From Dromiciops gliroides (lineage: Eukaryota > Chordata > Mammalia > Microbiotheria > Microbiotheriidae): 64,000 nucleotides of DNA. Location: the NCBI RefSeq assembly GCF_019393635.1, contig NC_057861.1, positions 78,375,327 to 78,439,326 on the forward strand, written 5' to 3'. Shown one piece after another: positions 1 through 12,229 of the stretch (its first letter is position 1; each line of letters starts with the position of its first letter). A program made the position numbers and the translations under genes. The notes under the pieces were generated by a model that had not been told where the DNA came from, searched no databases, and saw only the letters and a program-made list of their open reading frames with translations.

Positions 1-182
1 TCTGGTAAAAAAAAAAAAAACAGAAGGGGAAAAGAAAGGTGTTAGTGACCACTTATGTCCACTCACCAAGCCCCTCCATGATTTGATCACTTAAACCTAA
101 TTTCATCTTGACTGTATCTCTCTCCACTCTCATGCTTCAGGCTCTCTGACCTCCTCTAAAGTCTGTCTGTTGGGTAGTGGCC

Positions 183-1083
183 TGTGGAAATTTGTTTTGA
201 TTTGGGGACCCTACCTTTAGGCTGAGATTAGAAAGCCTTAGGCCCTCAGGGTCTCTCCCCCTCCTCCTCAGCTGAGCGAAAAAGCCCCGTGGGATATACA
301 AAACAGGTCAGACAGCTGGGGGAAAGAAAAGCCCCCAGCTCCCTCCGACGTGAGCAGAGCTATCTGAAGGATAGCCTGTGCTGAGGCATGAGGCTCAAGA
401 GCACACCCCCCACCACCACCAGCTGCAGCTCTGGCTGGCGGATTAGCTTGGTCTGTGGGGGTGAAGGAAACCCCGAGATTTGAGTGGAGAGAAGAAAAGG
501 TATATATAGACCTGGGAGTTAGGAGAAAAGGAAGGAGACTAGGGGAGACTGACTAGAAAGAAGGGGGGGGTGCTGACTAGAAGAGGACAGACTAGAGGAG
601 ACTCGAGGGACTAGGAGAGGCTGACTAGAGGGGAGCCCGGACAAGGACGGAGGAGAGTTTGGTTTGGAAAAGGAGAGACGGGTCTGACAAGGTTACAGGC
701 CTTAATACAAACCAGGGAAAATGTAACGTTGCCCTGAGGCCGGAGGCGGCTAAGGCCCTTATTGTATTCAAGAAGTTCGAAGCGCAGCAGGTTCGAAAGA
801 GACTGCAGTGGAAAGAGACCGCAGGAAAGCAGTCAGGTTGTACACTTTATTTCCCTGTATTCCTAATTTGAAATAGTATCTCATAAATAAACTCTGCTTT
901 GATTATTTAGTTAAGAGCCTTCTTAATCTTTAGTCTATCAGTTTGGGAGCAGTGTGGTGGAACTTTATAAACGGCCCATATTAAATTAACGAAGTCAGAT
1001 AGCCAAACAGTCAACAGTCCCCAGATTAGTACCCAATCAGATTAGCCCCCCAAATTAGGCTAGTCACCAAAAATATTTTTACA
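183..1083 (+). mobile_element. Solo-type endogenous retrovirus LTR, about 901 bp
   Basis: The sequence begins TGTGGAAATT and ends TTTTTACA, and is flanked by the 4-bp duplication GGCC (179-182 and 1084-1087). A TATA-like box (GGTATATATAG, near 500) and an AATAAA signal (near 885) give the usual U3-R-U5 order on the plus strand. The U3 part carries loose repeats of GACTAGA between about 540 and 630. No internal retroviral sequence adjoins it, so it reads as a solo LTR. A 4-bp duplication suits a class I (gamma-like) ERV, but the family name is not certain. It is a fossil regulatory unit without a gene of its own. Confidence 0.7.
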
Positions 1084-1488
1084 GGCCATTAGCTAAAATT
1101 CAGCTCTTTGCTCAGATAGTCTAGGATGCAGTCCCGGCCAGGGCTTCATCCAGATCCCCAATCTCTCCAAAATGGCTGTTCTTCTTAGAAATATATCTGG
1201 TTCAAACACATGGGAACCTGTGGAACTGCATAAATGTCTGCCTGCCTCTAGGCAAGAATTTTGAGTGTCTCAAATTTCCACAGTAATGTTTCTGGAATAG
1301 GGCAAACCTAGCATTACACAAGACAAAAAAAGTTAGGTGTTCTGATAATACCAAAATGAAATAAGAAGATAGTAAGAGAAGGCTTGAATTAGTTCAAGTT
1401 TTCTGGGCCTAGAAGTACAGCATGGCATGGTCGATAGAATGTTGTACTTGAAGGTGCCTCATAATCATCGTATTAATAAAGTTTATTT
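1084..1488. other. Unclassified sequence downstream of zinc-finger pseudogene
   Basis: This stretch separates the LTR from the 3' end of the minus-strand zinc-finger pseudogene. Relative to that gene it would be 3'UTR and flank; AATAAA-like signals lie on the minus strand at about 1475-1487. I see no coding exon or clear repeat in it. Confidence 0.4.
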
Positions 1489-2549
<1,061 letters not shown>

Positions 2550-2579
2550 CTGAAACAATAAAAGCTACTCATTTAATTA

Positions 2580-2745
2580 AGCACTTGAAATTTATAAACC
2601 ATCTTCTTCCTTTCCTCATAATAATTCTTTTAAGTAGGTAGTACGAGTATTATTATTCTTATTTTACAAGTAAGGAAACTGAGGCTTGGGAAGGTTAAGT
2701 GCATTGCCCATGGCCTTAAAGTCCATGAGAAGCTGGACTTTGATT
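2580..2745 (-). repeat. MIR SINE fragment
   Basis: Contains the MIR core signature on the minus strand: the complement of a stretch with TTTTACAAGTAAGGAAACTGAGGC followed by a decayed tRNA-like head. It lies just upstream of the finger exon in the intron of the pseudogene. Confidence 0.55.
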
Positions 2746-2984
2746 TGATTTGATCAGGGTTTTTTGCAAACTCCAAGTTCAGTGTTCTTTTGCAGCATGA
2801 TTCTGCTTTCTCCAAAAGTCCACTTTTTATTGTGCTGCAAAGGATGAAAATTACTACTATAATAAAAGAATCACCATGAATTCATGGAAGGCCCAATGAA
2901 CAAATGTTCAGGACATCTGAGTTATATACCCTCCTCTGCCACTATCTCAGGGGATCATTGATTTAGAGCCAGAAGGCTCTAAAT

Positions 2985-3245
2985 AGGGGTAACTCGTAGT
3001 GCAGTGGATAGAGCAGTAGGCCTTAAGTCAGGAAGACCTGTGTTCAAATATGCCCTCAGATATCTTCTAGTTATGTGACCCCAGGGAAAGTCACTTATCC
3101 TTAAGTTTGCTTCAGTTTCCTCATCTATATAATAGTGATAGTAATAGCACCTACTTTCCAGGATTGTTGTGACGATCAAATGAGATGATATTTGTAAAGT
3201 ACTTAGCACAATGCCTAGTACATAGCAGGTGTTATATAATTGTTA
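2985..3245 (+). repeat. CORE-SINE (MIR-like), near full length
   Basis: A tRNA-like head (GTGCAGTGGATAGAGCAG), a TTCAAAT B-box region, a CORE section with TCAGTTTCCTCATCTATATAA, and the MIR-type tail ACTTAGCACAATGCCTAGTA followed by TATTATTATT lie in the usual order. It is diverged and therefore old. Confidence 0.65.
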
Positions 3246-3261
3246 TCTATTATTATTGCTA

Positions 3262-3525
3262 GGGACAGCTGAGTGGCACAGTGGGTAGAGCACTAGGAAT
3301 GGAATCAGACTAATTTTCCTGAGTTCAAAACCAGCCTCAGACACTTACTAGCTGTGTGATCCTGGGAAAGTCATTTAACCCCGTTTTCCTCAGTGTCTTC
3401 ATCTGTAAAACGAGCTGGAAACAGAAATGGCAAACCACTACAGTATCTTTGCCAAGAAAACCTCAAGTTGGATCACAAAGAGTTGGACCCAACTGAAAAT
3501 GACTGAACAAAAAATTATTGTTGTT
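3262..3525 (+). repeat. tRNA-SINE with a distinct tail
   Basis: The head (ACAGCTGAGTGGCACAGTGG) resembles the young SINEs. The second half reads AAATGGCAAACCACTACAGT, TTTGCCAAGAAAACC and ends near TGACTGAACAA. The same tail recurs at 43100-43705, so it marks a separate SINE family. Divergence suggests moderate age. Confidence 0.6.
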
Positions 3526-3534
3526 GTTATTATT

Positions 3535-3785
3535 TTACAAATGAGAAAACTGAATCCAAGAGAGAAGTTAAGTGATTTGTCTAAGGCTATCCATGTAGTA
3601 AAGGGCAGAGTTAGGATTTGAATCCAGAGCATCTGATTCTAAATCTAGTACTCTTTCTGCTGTACTAGATGGCTTGGGGCACATCACTTCAACTCTTAGG
3701 GCCTCAAGTTCCCCCATGCAGATGTTGGACTAGATGACTTTTAAGGCCTTTTCTAACTCAGAGAAGCTGTGACTCTGTAATCTCT
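3535..3785 (-). repeat. MIR fragment followed by CR1/MIR3-like 3' end
   Basis: A minus-oriented MIR section (TTTTACAAATGAGAAAACTG, then AGGATTTGAATCCAGAGC) is followed at about 3690-3785 by a plus-oriented tail with TGGACTAGATGACTTTTAAGG, typical of an old CR1-type 3' end. The two may be separate elements. Confidence 0.45.
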
Positions 3786-4220
3786 AGGGAGATTACAGGT
3801 TTTGTCCTCACGTTTTGTACTCTCAACATTTGACCAAGGGTAAGAAAGGGTAGTGACAGAAAGATACGTAAAGGCCTGAATAGCTACACAGAGGATAATG
3901 GTGACACTGCAGAATTGTCCACTAAAATGCATACCTTCTCAACATAAATAACCCTCAACCCAGAAAACTGTTGACTTACCAACATGACCTTCATCCATAA
4001 GAAGAGTCCTAAAATGTCCCTAGTTTATCAAAGTGAACACCTCCCTTCTCTGAAGTCTTTTCCAGTGACTCTCAATAAAGACAAATATACCTCTCCTTTA
4101 TAAATATTTTCAGGCTTTTAAAAATATATAAGTATTCCCTACACTTGGGCTAAAAAAAAAATCAAAGGTATAAGCAGAGGATAAGGGAGGTATGACTAGA
4201 AAACAGTTTATATCTTTTAA

Positions 4221-4381
4221 TTTTTTTAATTTTTTTTTTTTTTTAGTGAGGCAATTGGGGTTAAGTGACTTGCCCAGGGTCACACAGCTAGTAAGTGTTA
4301 AGTGTCTGAGGCCGGATTTGAACTCAGGTACTCCTGAATCCAGGGCCGATGCTCTATCCACTGCGCCACCTAGCTGCCCCC
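4221..4381 (-). mobile_element. WSINE1-type SINE
   Basis: Perfect 17-bp TSD (CAGTTTATATCTTTTAA at 4204-4220 and 4382-4398). The A-tail faces left, so the element is on the minus strand. The long exact TSD indicates recent insertion. Confidence 0.92.
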
Positions 4382-4439
4382 CAGTTTATATCTTTTAAAA
4401 AGTATACTCCCAAAATGAGTTAAAAGTGTGACATGGAAA

Positions 4440-4691
4440 TTAAAACAGCTAATGTTATCTTAGGTAAATTAACAGAAGCATACTGCTCAGAACAGGAAAG
4501 GTGATAGTCTTGCTATACATTGACCACTTCTTGAATCTTGAATTCATTTGTGGATGTGACATTTTGAGAAGAGCCCTTCTAAACTGAAGTGCTTTCAGAA
4601 GTTAACCAGAACAGTGAGGGCACTTGAGACCATGCAGTAGAAATTAACTTGGAAGAGCTATGTACATCTGGAGAAAAAAAGACTTCACAGA
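4440..4691 (+). repeat. CR1-like remnant, left flank of the L1 insertion
   Basis: Weakly conserved sequence that continues on the other side of the L1: the CR1-type text GAGAGCTATTTTCAAGGATTTG begins in the right-hand TSD at 12804. Only the junction is convincing; the left part is too decayed for firm assignment. Confidence 0.4.
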
Positions 4692-5373
4692 GAAATGAGA
4701 TATATTTTCTTTTTTTCTTTTTTTTTAAAAATTAATAAAGTATTTTATTTTTTCCATTACATGTAAAGATAGTTCTCAACTTTTGTTCATACAAGCTTTC
4801 CAATTTCAGATTTTTCTCCCTCCCCTCCCTCCCCCCCTCCACTAGATAGCAGGTAGTCTGATATAGGTGTTTTTATATATATATATATACATACACATAA
4901 TAACATTAAACATTTCTGCATTAGTCATGTTATAAGAGAAAAATCAGAGCAATGACAAAAAAAACCTCAAAATAGAAAAACATCAGCACCAAAACCAAAA
5001 GAAATAGCATGGTTCATTCAGCATCTACTCCACAGTTTTGTTTTGTTTTTTTCCTGGATTTGGAGATCCTCTTCTATCATGAGTTCCCTGGAACTCTTCT
5101 GTACCATTGCATTGGTGAGAAGAATATAGTCCATCACAGTAGATCAACACTCAATGTTGATGATACTGTGTACAATGTTCTTCTAGTTCTGCTCATCTCA
5201 TCATCATCCCACACAAGACCCTCCAGGTTTCTCTGAACTCCTCCTGCTCATCATTTCTTACAGCACAATAGTATTCCATTACATTGATATACCACAACTA
5301 GTTCAGCCATTCCCCAATTGATGGGCATCCCCTCAACTTCCAATTCCTTGCCACCACATAAAGAGTAGCTATA

Positions 5374-6597
5374 GAGGTAGCCCCGCCACGAGGGGAGCTC
5401 AGGAGCCGGGAGGGCGTGAGCGGGATGTGAGCCATGGAGGCCATCTGGGTCTACCAGTTCTGGCTGATCGGCGACTCCACTGTGGGCAAGTCCTGCCTCC
5501 TGCATTGCTTCACGCAGGGCCGCTTCCCGGGGATGCTGTCCCCTGCCTGCGACCCCACGGTCGACGTGGACTTCTACCGTCTGCCGGAGATTGAGCCGGC
5601 AAGAGGATCAAGCTGCAGCTGTGGGACACGGCGGGGCAGGAGAGGTTCAAATCAATAACTCGATCTTATTACCGCAACTCAGTTGGTGGATTTCTGGTAT
5701 TTGACATCACAAACCGGAGATCTTTTGAACATGTGCGAGATTGGTTAAAAGAAGCCAAAATGTATGTGCAGCCATTTCGGATTGTATTTCTATTAGTGGG
5801 ACATAAATGTGATCTCGTGTCACAGCGTCAAGTTTCAAGGGAAGAAGCTGAAAAAATGTCAGCAGCCTGTGGTATGAAGTATATAGAAAACTCAGCAAAA
5901 GATGCTACAAATGTTGAAGAATCTTTTACAATCCTGACAAGAGATATATATGAAATTATTAAAAAAGGAGAAATTTGCATTCAAGATGGTTGGGAGGGGG
6001 TTAAAAGTGGCTTTGTTCCAAATATTGTGCATTCTTCAGAAGAAGCAGTAAAGCCCATGAAACAATGTCTTTGCTGAATTTATAGGCAGCTTCAAAATGG
6101 GTATGAGTATATCAGGTATTTGTTTTAGGATAAATACCAACATTAAGAGCAAAGTGATAGTTATGGAAACATAAAAATCATTGATTTTGTTGGGTTCCTA
6201 ATCATTGTTTTTGCATCCTTTTATAAGATACTTAATTTAAAAATACTAAAGCAGTACTGTAGTAATAATTAAAGCAGAAAATATATTATTTTGAAGACAT
6301 TAATATTTGTAAACAAAAGTGCAATATTTACTTAGCAAGTTAACACATCAAAGATTTTGACTAGGACTAAAACAGAAGTCCATTTTCAAGGGACCAGATT
6401 TTTCATGTATTCCTGTGTTTTAATAAGCATTGAATGTGAAATTATATATTATATTAATATTATTTTCCTTTATTGGTTCACTGTTTCTGAAATATAATTT
6501 TTATGTTTTATAGAAACAGTTGAATTACAGTCAGAATATTATATTTCCAATAACTTAAAAAAAATAAATTAAAGAATTATTCATAAGCAGAAAAAAA
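5374..6597 (+). pseudogene. RAB39A: RAB39A processed retrocopy inserted in the L1
   Basis: Flanked by the 10-bp TSD AGTAGCTATA (5364-5373 and 6598-6607) with an A-rich 3' end, so it is a reverse-transcribed mRNA. The reading frame begins MEAIWVYQF at 5434 and ends in the CLC prenylation motif with a stop at 6077. Against my memory of RAB39A it keeps GDSTVGKSCLLH, FTQGRFPG, SPACDPTV, DTAGQERF, NSVGGF, GHKCD and NSAKDATNVEESF. Changes are loss of two codons in the LIVIGDS strand, loss of one codon near DFF, and a single 1-bp deletion at about 5600 that shifts frame, so it cannot make a full Rab. No introns are present. The parent is a small GTPase of membrane traffic. SPACDPTV and the ending favour RAB39A over RAB39B. 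Confidence 0.9.
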
Positions 6598-7085
6598 AGT
6601 AGCTATAAATATTTTTGTACATGTGGGTCCCTTTCCTCTTCTTTGGGAAAAAGACCCAAAAGTGGTATTGCTGGGTCAAAGGGTATGCACAGATTTATTG
6701 CCCTTTGGGCATAATTCCAAATTGTTCTCCAGAATGGTTGGATCAGTTCACAGCTCCACCAACAATGCATTAGTGTTCCAATTTTTCCACAGCTTCTCCA
6801 ACATTTATTATTTTCCTTTTTTGTCATTTTAGCCAATCTGATAGGTGTCAGGTGGTACCTCAGAGTTCTTTTAATTTGCATCTCTCTAATCATTAGAGAT
6901 TTAGAGCATTTTTTCATATGGGAATAGATAGCTTTGGTTTCTTCATCAGAAAACTGCCTGTTCGTATCCTTTGACCATTTCTCAACTGGGGAATGACTTG
7001 GATTCTTATAAATTTGATTTAGTTCCCTATATATTTTAGACATGAGGCCTTTATCAGAAGTACTGACCATAAAAATTGTTTCCCA

Positions 7086-7230
7086 GGGGCAGCTAGATGG
7101 CGCAGAGGATAGAGCACCAGCCCTGGAGTCAGGAGTACCTGAGTTCAAATCCGGCCTCAGACACTTAGCACTTACTAGCTGTGTGACCCTGGGCAAGTCA
7201 CTTAACCCCAATTGCCTCACTAAAAAAAAA
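7086..7230 (+). mobile_element. WSINE1-type SINE inside L1 ORF2
   Basis: TSD AAAAATTGTTTCCCA at 7071-7085 and 7231-7245, exact. Carries the GATAGAGCACC/CTGGAGTCAGG/CAATTGCCTCAC set of diagnostic bases. Confidence 0.93.
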
Positions 7231-8414
7231 AAAAATTGTTTCCCAGCTTTCTGCCTCCCTTCTAATTTTGGATGCATTCTTTCTGTTTGTACAAAAATTT
7301 TTTAATTTAATGTAATAAAAATCATCCATTTTGCATTTCATAATACTCTCTATCTCTTGTTTGGTCATAAACTGTTTTCCTTTCCAAAGATCTGATAGGT
7401 ATACTATTCCTTTCTCTCCTAATTTACCTATGGTATCACCTCTTATGTCTAAATCATGTATCCATTTTGACCTTATTTTAGTATAAGGTGTAAGATGTTG
7501 GTCTATGCCTAATTTCTGCCATACTATCTTCCAGTTTTCCAAGCAGTTTTTGTCAAATACTGAGTTCCTACCCCAGAAGCTGGAGTCTTTGGGTTTATCA
7601 AACACTACATTACTAGTGTCATTTACTACTGCATTTCCTGTGCCTAGCCTATTCCATTGATCCTCCACTCTATTTCTTAGCCAGTACCAGATAGTTTTGA
7701 TGACTGCCGCTTTATAGTAAAGCTCCAGGTTTGGTACCGCTAACCCACCTTCCTGTGAATTTTTTTTCATTATTTCCAGGGATATTCTTGATTTTTTGTT
7801 TTTCTAGATGAATTTTGTTATTATTTTTTTCTAGCACTATAAAATAGTTTTTAGGTAGTGTGATTGGTATGGCACTGAATAAATAAATTAATTTAGGTAG
7901 TGTTGTCATTTTTACTATATTAGCTCTGCCTATCCATGAGCAATTGATATCTTTCCAATAATTTAGATCTGATTTGATTTGTGAGTGTTTGGTAGTTGTG
8001 TTCATAGAGTTCCTGGGTTTGTCTTGGCAAGTAGACTCCCAAGTATTTTATATTATCTACTGTTACTTTAAATGGAATATCTCTTTCTATCTCTTGCTGC
8101 AGCTGGACTTTGTTGGTCATGTATAGAAATGCTGATGATTTATGTGGATTTATTTTATATCCTGCTACTTTGCTAAAGTTATTGTTTCAAGTAATTTTTG
8201 AGTTGATTCTCTAGGATTCTTTAAGTATACCATCATATCATCTGCAAAGAGTGATAGTTTTGTTTCCTCCTTACCTATTCTAATTCCTTTAATTCCTTTA
8301 ATTCCTTTCTTCTCTGATTGCTAAAGCTAACATTTCTAGTACAATATTAAATAATAGGGGTGATAATGGACATCCCTGTTTCACCCCTGATCTTATTGGG
8401 AAGGCCTCTAATTT

Positions 8415-8568
8415 TTTTTTTGTTTGTTTTTTGCGGGGCAGTGGGGGTTAAGTGACTTGCCCAGGGTCACACAGCTGGTAAGTGTCAAGTGTCTGAGGCC
8501 GGATTTGAACTCAGGTACTCCTGAGTCCAGGGCCAATGCTTTATCCACTGCATCACCTAGCCGCCCCT
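8415..8568 (-). mobile_element. WSINE1-type SINE inside L1 RT domain
   Basis: Exact TSD GGAAGGCCTCTAATTT at 8399-8414 and 8569-8584. It splits the ORF2 reading frame just after the CNGDKLEAF segment. Confidence 0.93.
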
Positions 8569-10485
8569 GGAAGGCCTCTAATTTATCTCCATTGCATATA
8601 ATACTTGCTGATGGTTTTAGGTAGATACTGTTTATTATTTTAAGGAAAGCTCCACCTATTCCTAAACTCTCTAGTATTTTTATTAGGAGTGGGTGTTGTA
8701 CTTTGTCAAAAGCTTTCTCTGCATCTATTGAGATAATCATATGATTTTGGTTGGTTTTCTTATTGATGTGGTTGATTATGTTAATAGTTTTCCTAATGTT
8801 GAACCAGCCCTGCATTCTTGGTATAAATCCCACCTGATCATAGTGTATTATCCAGGTGATCACTTGCTGTAATCTCCTTGCTAATATCTTATTTAAGATT
8901 TTAGCATCAATATTCATTAGGGAAATTGGTCTATAATTTTCTTTCTCTGTTTTTGCTTTGCCTGGTTTTGGTATCACCACCATATTTGTGTCATAAAATG
9001 AATTTGGTAGAACTCCTTCTTCACCTATTTTTCCAAATAATTTGTATAATATTGGAATTAATTGTTCTTTAAACGTTTGGTAAAATTCACCTGTAAACCC
9101 ATCTGGCCCTGGGGATTTTTTCTTAGGGAGTTCATTAATGGCTTGTTCAATTTCTTTTTCTAATATGGGTTTATTTAAGGATTTTATTTCCTCTTCAGTT
9201 AACCTGGGCAGTTTGTATTTTTGTAAATATTCATCCATTTCATTTAGATTGTCAAATTTATTGGCATACAGTTGGGAAAAAGAATTCCTAATTATTGATT
9301 TAATTTCCACTTCATTGGTGGTAACATCACCCTTTTCATTTTGGATACTGGTAATTTGGTTTTCTTCTTTCTTTTTTTAATCAAATTAACCAATATTTTA
9401 TCTATTTTATTGGTTTTTCATAAAACCAGCTCTTAGTTTTATTGATTAATTCTATAGTTTTTTTGCTTTTGATCTTATTAATTTCTCCTTTAATTTTCAG
9501 GATCTCTAGTATCTAATTGGGGATTTCTAATTTGTTCTTTTTCTAGCTTTTTAAGTTGCATGTCCAATTCATTAATCTCCTCTTTCTCTTTTTTATTCAT
9601 GTAAGCATTTAGAGCTATAAATTTTCCCCTAAGCACTGCATCCCATAGATTTTGGTATGTTGTCTCATTATTGTCATTCTCCTGGATATAGTTATTGATT
9701 GTTTCTATGATTTGTTGTTTGGCCCATTCATTCTTTAGAATGAAATTATTTAGTTTCCAATTGATTTTCATTCTACTTTTCCCTGGCTCTTTCTTACATG
9801 TAATTTTTATTGCATCATGATCTGAGAAGGATGCATTTATTATTTCTGCCTTTCTACATTTGACTATGATGTTTTTGTGCCATAATACATGGTCAATTTT
9901 TGAAAATGTGCCATGTACTGCTGAGAAAAAGGTATATTCCTTTCTATCTCCATTCAATTTTCTCCAGACATCTATCATGTCTAACTTTTCTAGTAATCTA
10001 TTCACCTCTTTCACTTCTTTCTTATTTATTTTCCAGATAGATTTATCTAATTCTGAGAGGGGGAGATTCAGATCCCTCACTAGTATAGTATTACAGTCTA
10101 ATTCCTCTTGTAACTCATTTAACTTCTCCTCTAAGAACTTGGATGCTATACCACTTGGCACATACATATTTAATATTGATATTACTTCATTATCTATAGT
10201 ACCTTTTAGCAAGATGTAATTTCCTTCCTTCTCTCTTTTAATGAGATCTATTTTTGCCTGCGGTTTGTCTGAGATAAGGGTTTCTATCCCTGCTTTTTTT
10301 ACTTTGGCTGAAGCATAATATATTCTGCTCCAGCCTTTTACCTTTGCTCTTTGTGTATCTCTCTGCTTCAAATGTGTTTCTTGTAAACAGCATATTGTAG
10401 GATTCTGGTTTTTAATCCACTCTGCAATTCGCTTCCGTTTTATAGCAGAGTTCATCCCATTCACATTCACAGTTATTATTACTGA

Positions 10486-11086
10486 CTATCTATTCCCCTT
10501 CATTCTATTTACCCCCTTTGTACTTCCCCCCCTTCTTTCACCCTATTCCTCCTCACCGACGTTTTATTTCTTACCCCTGCCTCCCCCAATCTGCCCTCCC
10601 TTTTTATCACCCCCCTCTTTTCTTTACCCTTTTCTCCCTTGCTTTTGTCCTCCCTTCTATCAGTCCCCCCCTTTCCCTTCTCCTTTTGCTTCCCTAAAGA
10701 ATGAGCTAAGTTTCTTTATCCCAATGAACGTGTATGTTATTCCCTCTTTGAATCAAATCTAATGAGAGTAGGGTTGAAACAATGTTCACCCCTCCTTTCT
10801 TTCCCTCTATTGTAATAGGTTGTTTTTTTCACCTCTTCATATGATATAATTCATCCCATTCCACCTCCCCTTTCATCTCCTCCCCATAGACTCCCTTTTT
10901 AACCCCATAATTTTTTTTGTATCATCACATCAAAGACAATTTGTATTTATACCCTCTGTGTAAAGTCCTTCTCTCTGCCCAAATACATTTATAGTTCTTA
11001 AGAGTTATGAGTATTATCTTCCCGTGTAGGGATATAAATAGTTTAACCTAATTGAGTAACCTTTTTTTTTCCCTCTGTTTACCTTT
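10486..11086 (-). other. L1 inter-ORF spacer, purine-rich on the L1 sense strand
   Basis: About 600 bp between the end of ORF1 and the start of ORF2 with no open frame. On the plus strand it is strongly C/T-rich (runs such as CCCCCCCTTCTTTC near 10530), so the L1 RNA is A/G-rich here. Human L1 has a spacer of about 63 nt, so this is long by that measure. A role in ORF2 translation is only a guess. Confidence 0.6.
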
Positions 11087-12217
11087 TTAACCTTCTCTTG
11101 AGTCATGTATGTTAAGATCAAATTTTCTATTCAGTTCTGGTCTTTTCATCAGGAAAGATTGAAAGTCCCCAATGTCATTAAATGTCCATCTTTTCCCCTG
11201 AAAGAGAATGAACATTTTTGCTGGGTAATAGATTCTTGACTGCAATCCAAGCTCCTTTGCTTCCCAGAATATCATATTCTAAGCCTTGCGGTCCTTTAAT
11301 GTTGAAGTTGCCAGGTCCTGAGCAATCCTGACTGTGGCTCCATGATATTTAAATTGCTTCTTTCTGGCTGCTTGGAGTATTTTCTCCTTCACCTGATAAT
11401 TCTGGAATTTGGCTACAATATTCCTTGGAGTTTTCCTTTTGGGATCTCTTTCAGGAGGTGATCGATGCATTCTTTCAATGATGATTTTATCCTCTGATTC
11501 TATGATATCAGGGCAGTTCTCCTTAACAATTTCCTGGAATATGGTGTCTAGATTCTTTTTCTGGTCATGGCTTTCAGGCAGTCCAATGATTCTCAAATTG
11601 TCTTTCCTAGATCTGTTTTCCAAATCAGTTGTCTTTCCAATGAAGTATTTCACATTTTCTTCTATTTTTTCATTCTTTTGATTCTGCTTGACTGATTCCT
11701 GGTATCTCATGGATTCCTTATCTTCCAACTGTCCAATTTTAATTTTTAAGGCATTGTTTTCTTCAGTGAAATTATGCACCTTTTTTTGCTATTTGGCCAA
11801 GTGAATTTTTTAAGGCATTGTTTTCTTCAATGAGATTATGCACCTTTTTTTCCATTTGGCCAAATGAATTTTTTAAGGCATTGTTTTCTTCAGTGAAATT
11901 ATGCACTTTTTTTTTCCCATTTGGCCAGTCAATCTTTGTGCTTCCTTTTCCAAGCTGCTGATTCTTTTTTCATAGTTTTCTTGTTTTGCTTTCATTTCTC
12001 TCCCCATTTTTTCTTCTACCTCTCTCAATTGATTTTTAAAATCCTTTTTGAGCTCTTCCAGGAAGGCTTTTTGTTCTTGAGACCAATTCACCTTCCCTCA
12101 TGAGGCTTCACATGTAGGCAATTTGAGGGTATTGTCCTCATCTGAGTTTGTGTTGGCTTCTTCCCTATTGATACAGAAGCTCTTAATAGAGAGGGCTCTT
12201 TTTTGCTTCTTACTCAT
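11087..12217 (-). pseudogene. L1 ORF1 RNA-binding protein, broken
   Basis: Starts MSKKQKRALSIKSF at 12217. It contains a coiled-coil region (KKDFKNQLREVEEKMGREMK, then NFTEENNALK heptads), an RRM-like core (NLRIIGLPESHDQK and later RMHRSP) and a C-terminal part ending in FDLNIHDSREG at 11087. In-frame stops occur after about codon 39 and at the RKA/NMIFWEA junction near 11278, and a 63-bp tandem repeat in the coiled coil has a 1-bp length change. The intact family protein trimerises and coats L1 RNA. Length without breaks would be about 377 codons. Confidence 0.85.
11750..11940 (-). repeat. 63-bp tandem repeat within the ORF1 coiled coil
   Basis: The landmark GGCATTGTTTTCTTCA recurs at 11750, 11814 and 11877, and ATGCAC at 11774, 11838 and 11901, giving spacings of 64 and 63 bp. 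In the ORF1 sense each unit encodes about 21 residues (three heptads) around EENNALKNSF. The extra base in one unit breaks the frame. Confidence 0.85.
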
Positions 12218-12229
12218 TATTGCAGCTTA

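Larger units (their letters stand above)
6603..10485 (-). pseudogene. L1 ORF2: endonuclease and reverse transcriptase, broken
   Basis: The N-terminal endonuclease domain is open over about 10470-9490, starting MNVNGMNSAIKRKRIAEW. It has LQETHL, a DLN triplet in the LVRDLNLPLSELD stretch (family usually GDLN), and a SFSDHD catalytic end. The RT domain runs from about 9310 with [12 protein letters not shown] and the [12 protein letters not shown] motif A. The FADD catalytic motif is at 8237-8248. Near the C terminus a CX3CX7HX4C zinc motif (CWRSCGKIGTLMH then CWWSC) is intact at about 6750-6800, and the protein ends KYL at 6603. Several frame breaks and two SINE insertions (8415-8568 and 7086-7230) disrupt it. 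This is a DNA-nicking and target-primed copying enzyme in the intact family. Confidence 0.9.

Noticed and set aside
659-871. 70-codon open frame in the first LTR
   Set aside because: It lies inside the R/U5 part of a solo LTR, with no domain and no retroviral gene next to it.
6603-7277. 224-codon minus-strand frame at 6.6-7.3 kb as a novel gene
   Set aside because: It is the L1 ORF2 C terminus fused by chance to translated SINE sequence.
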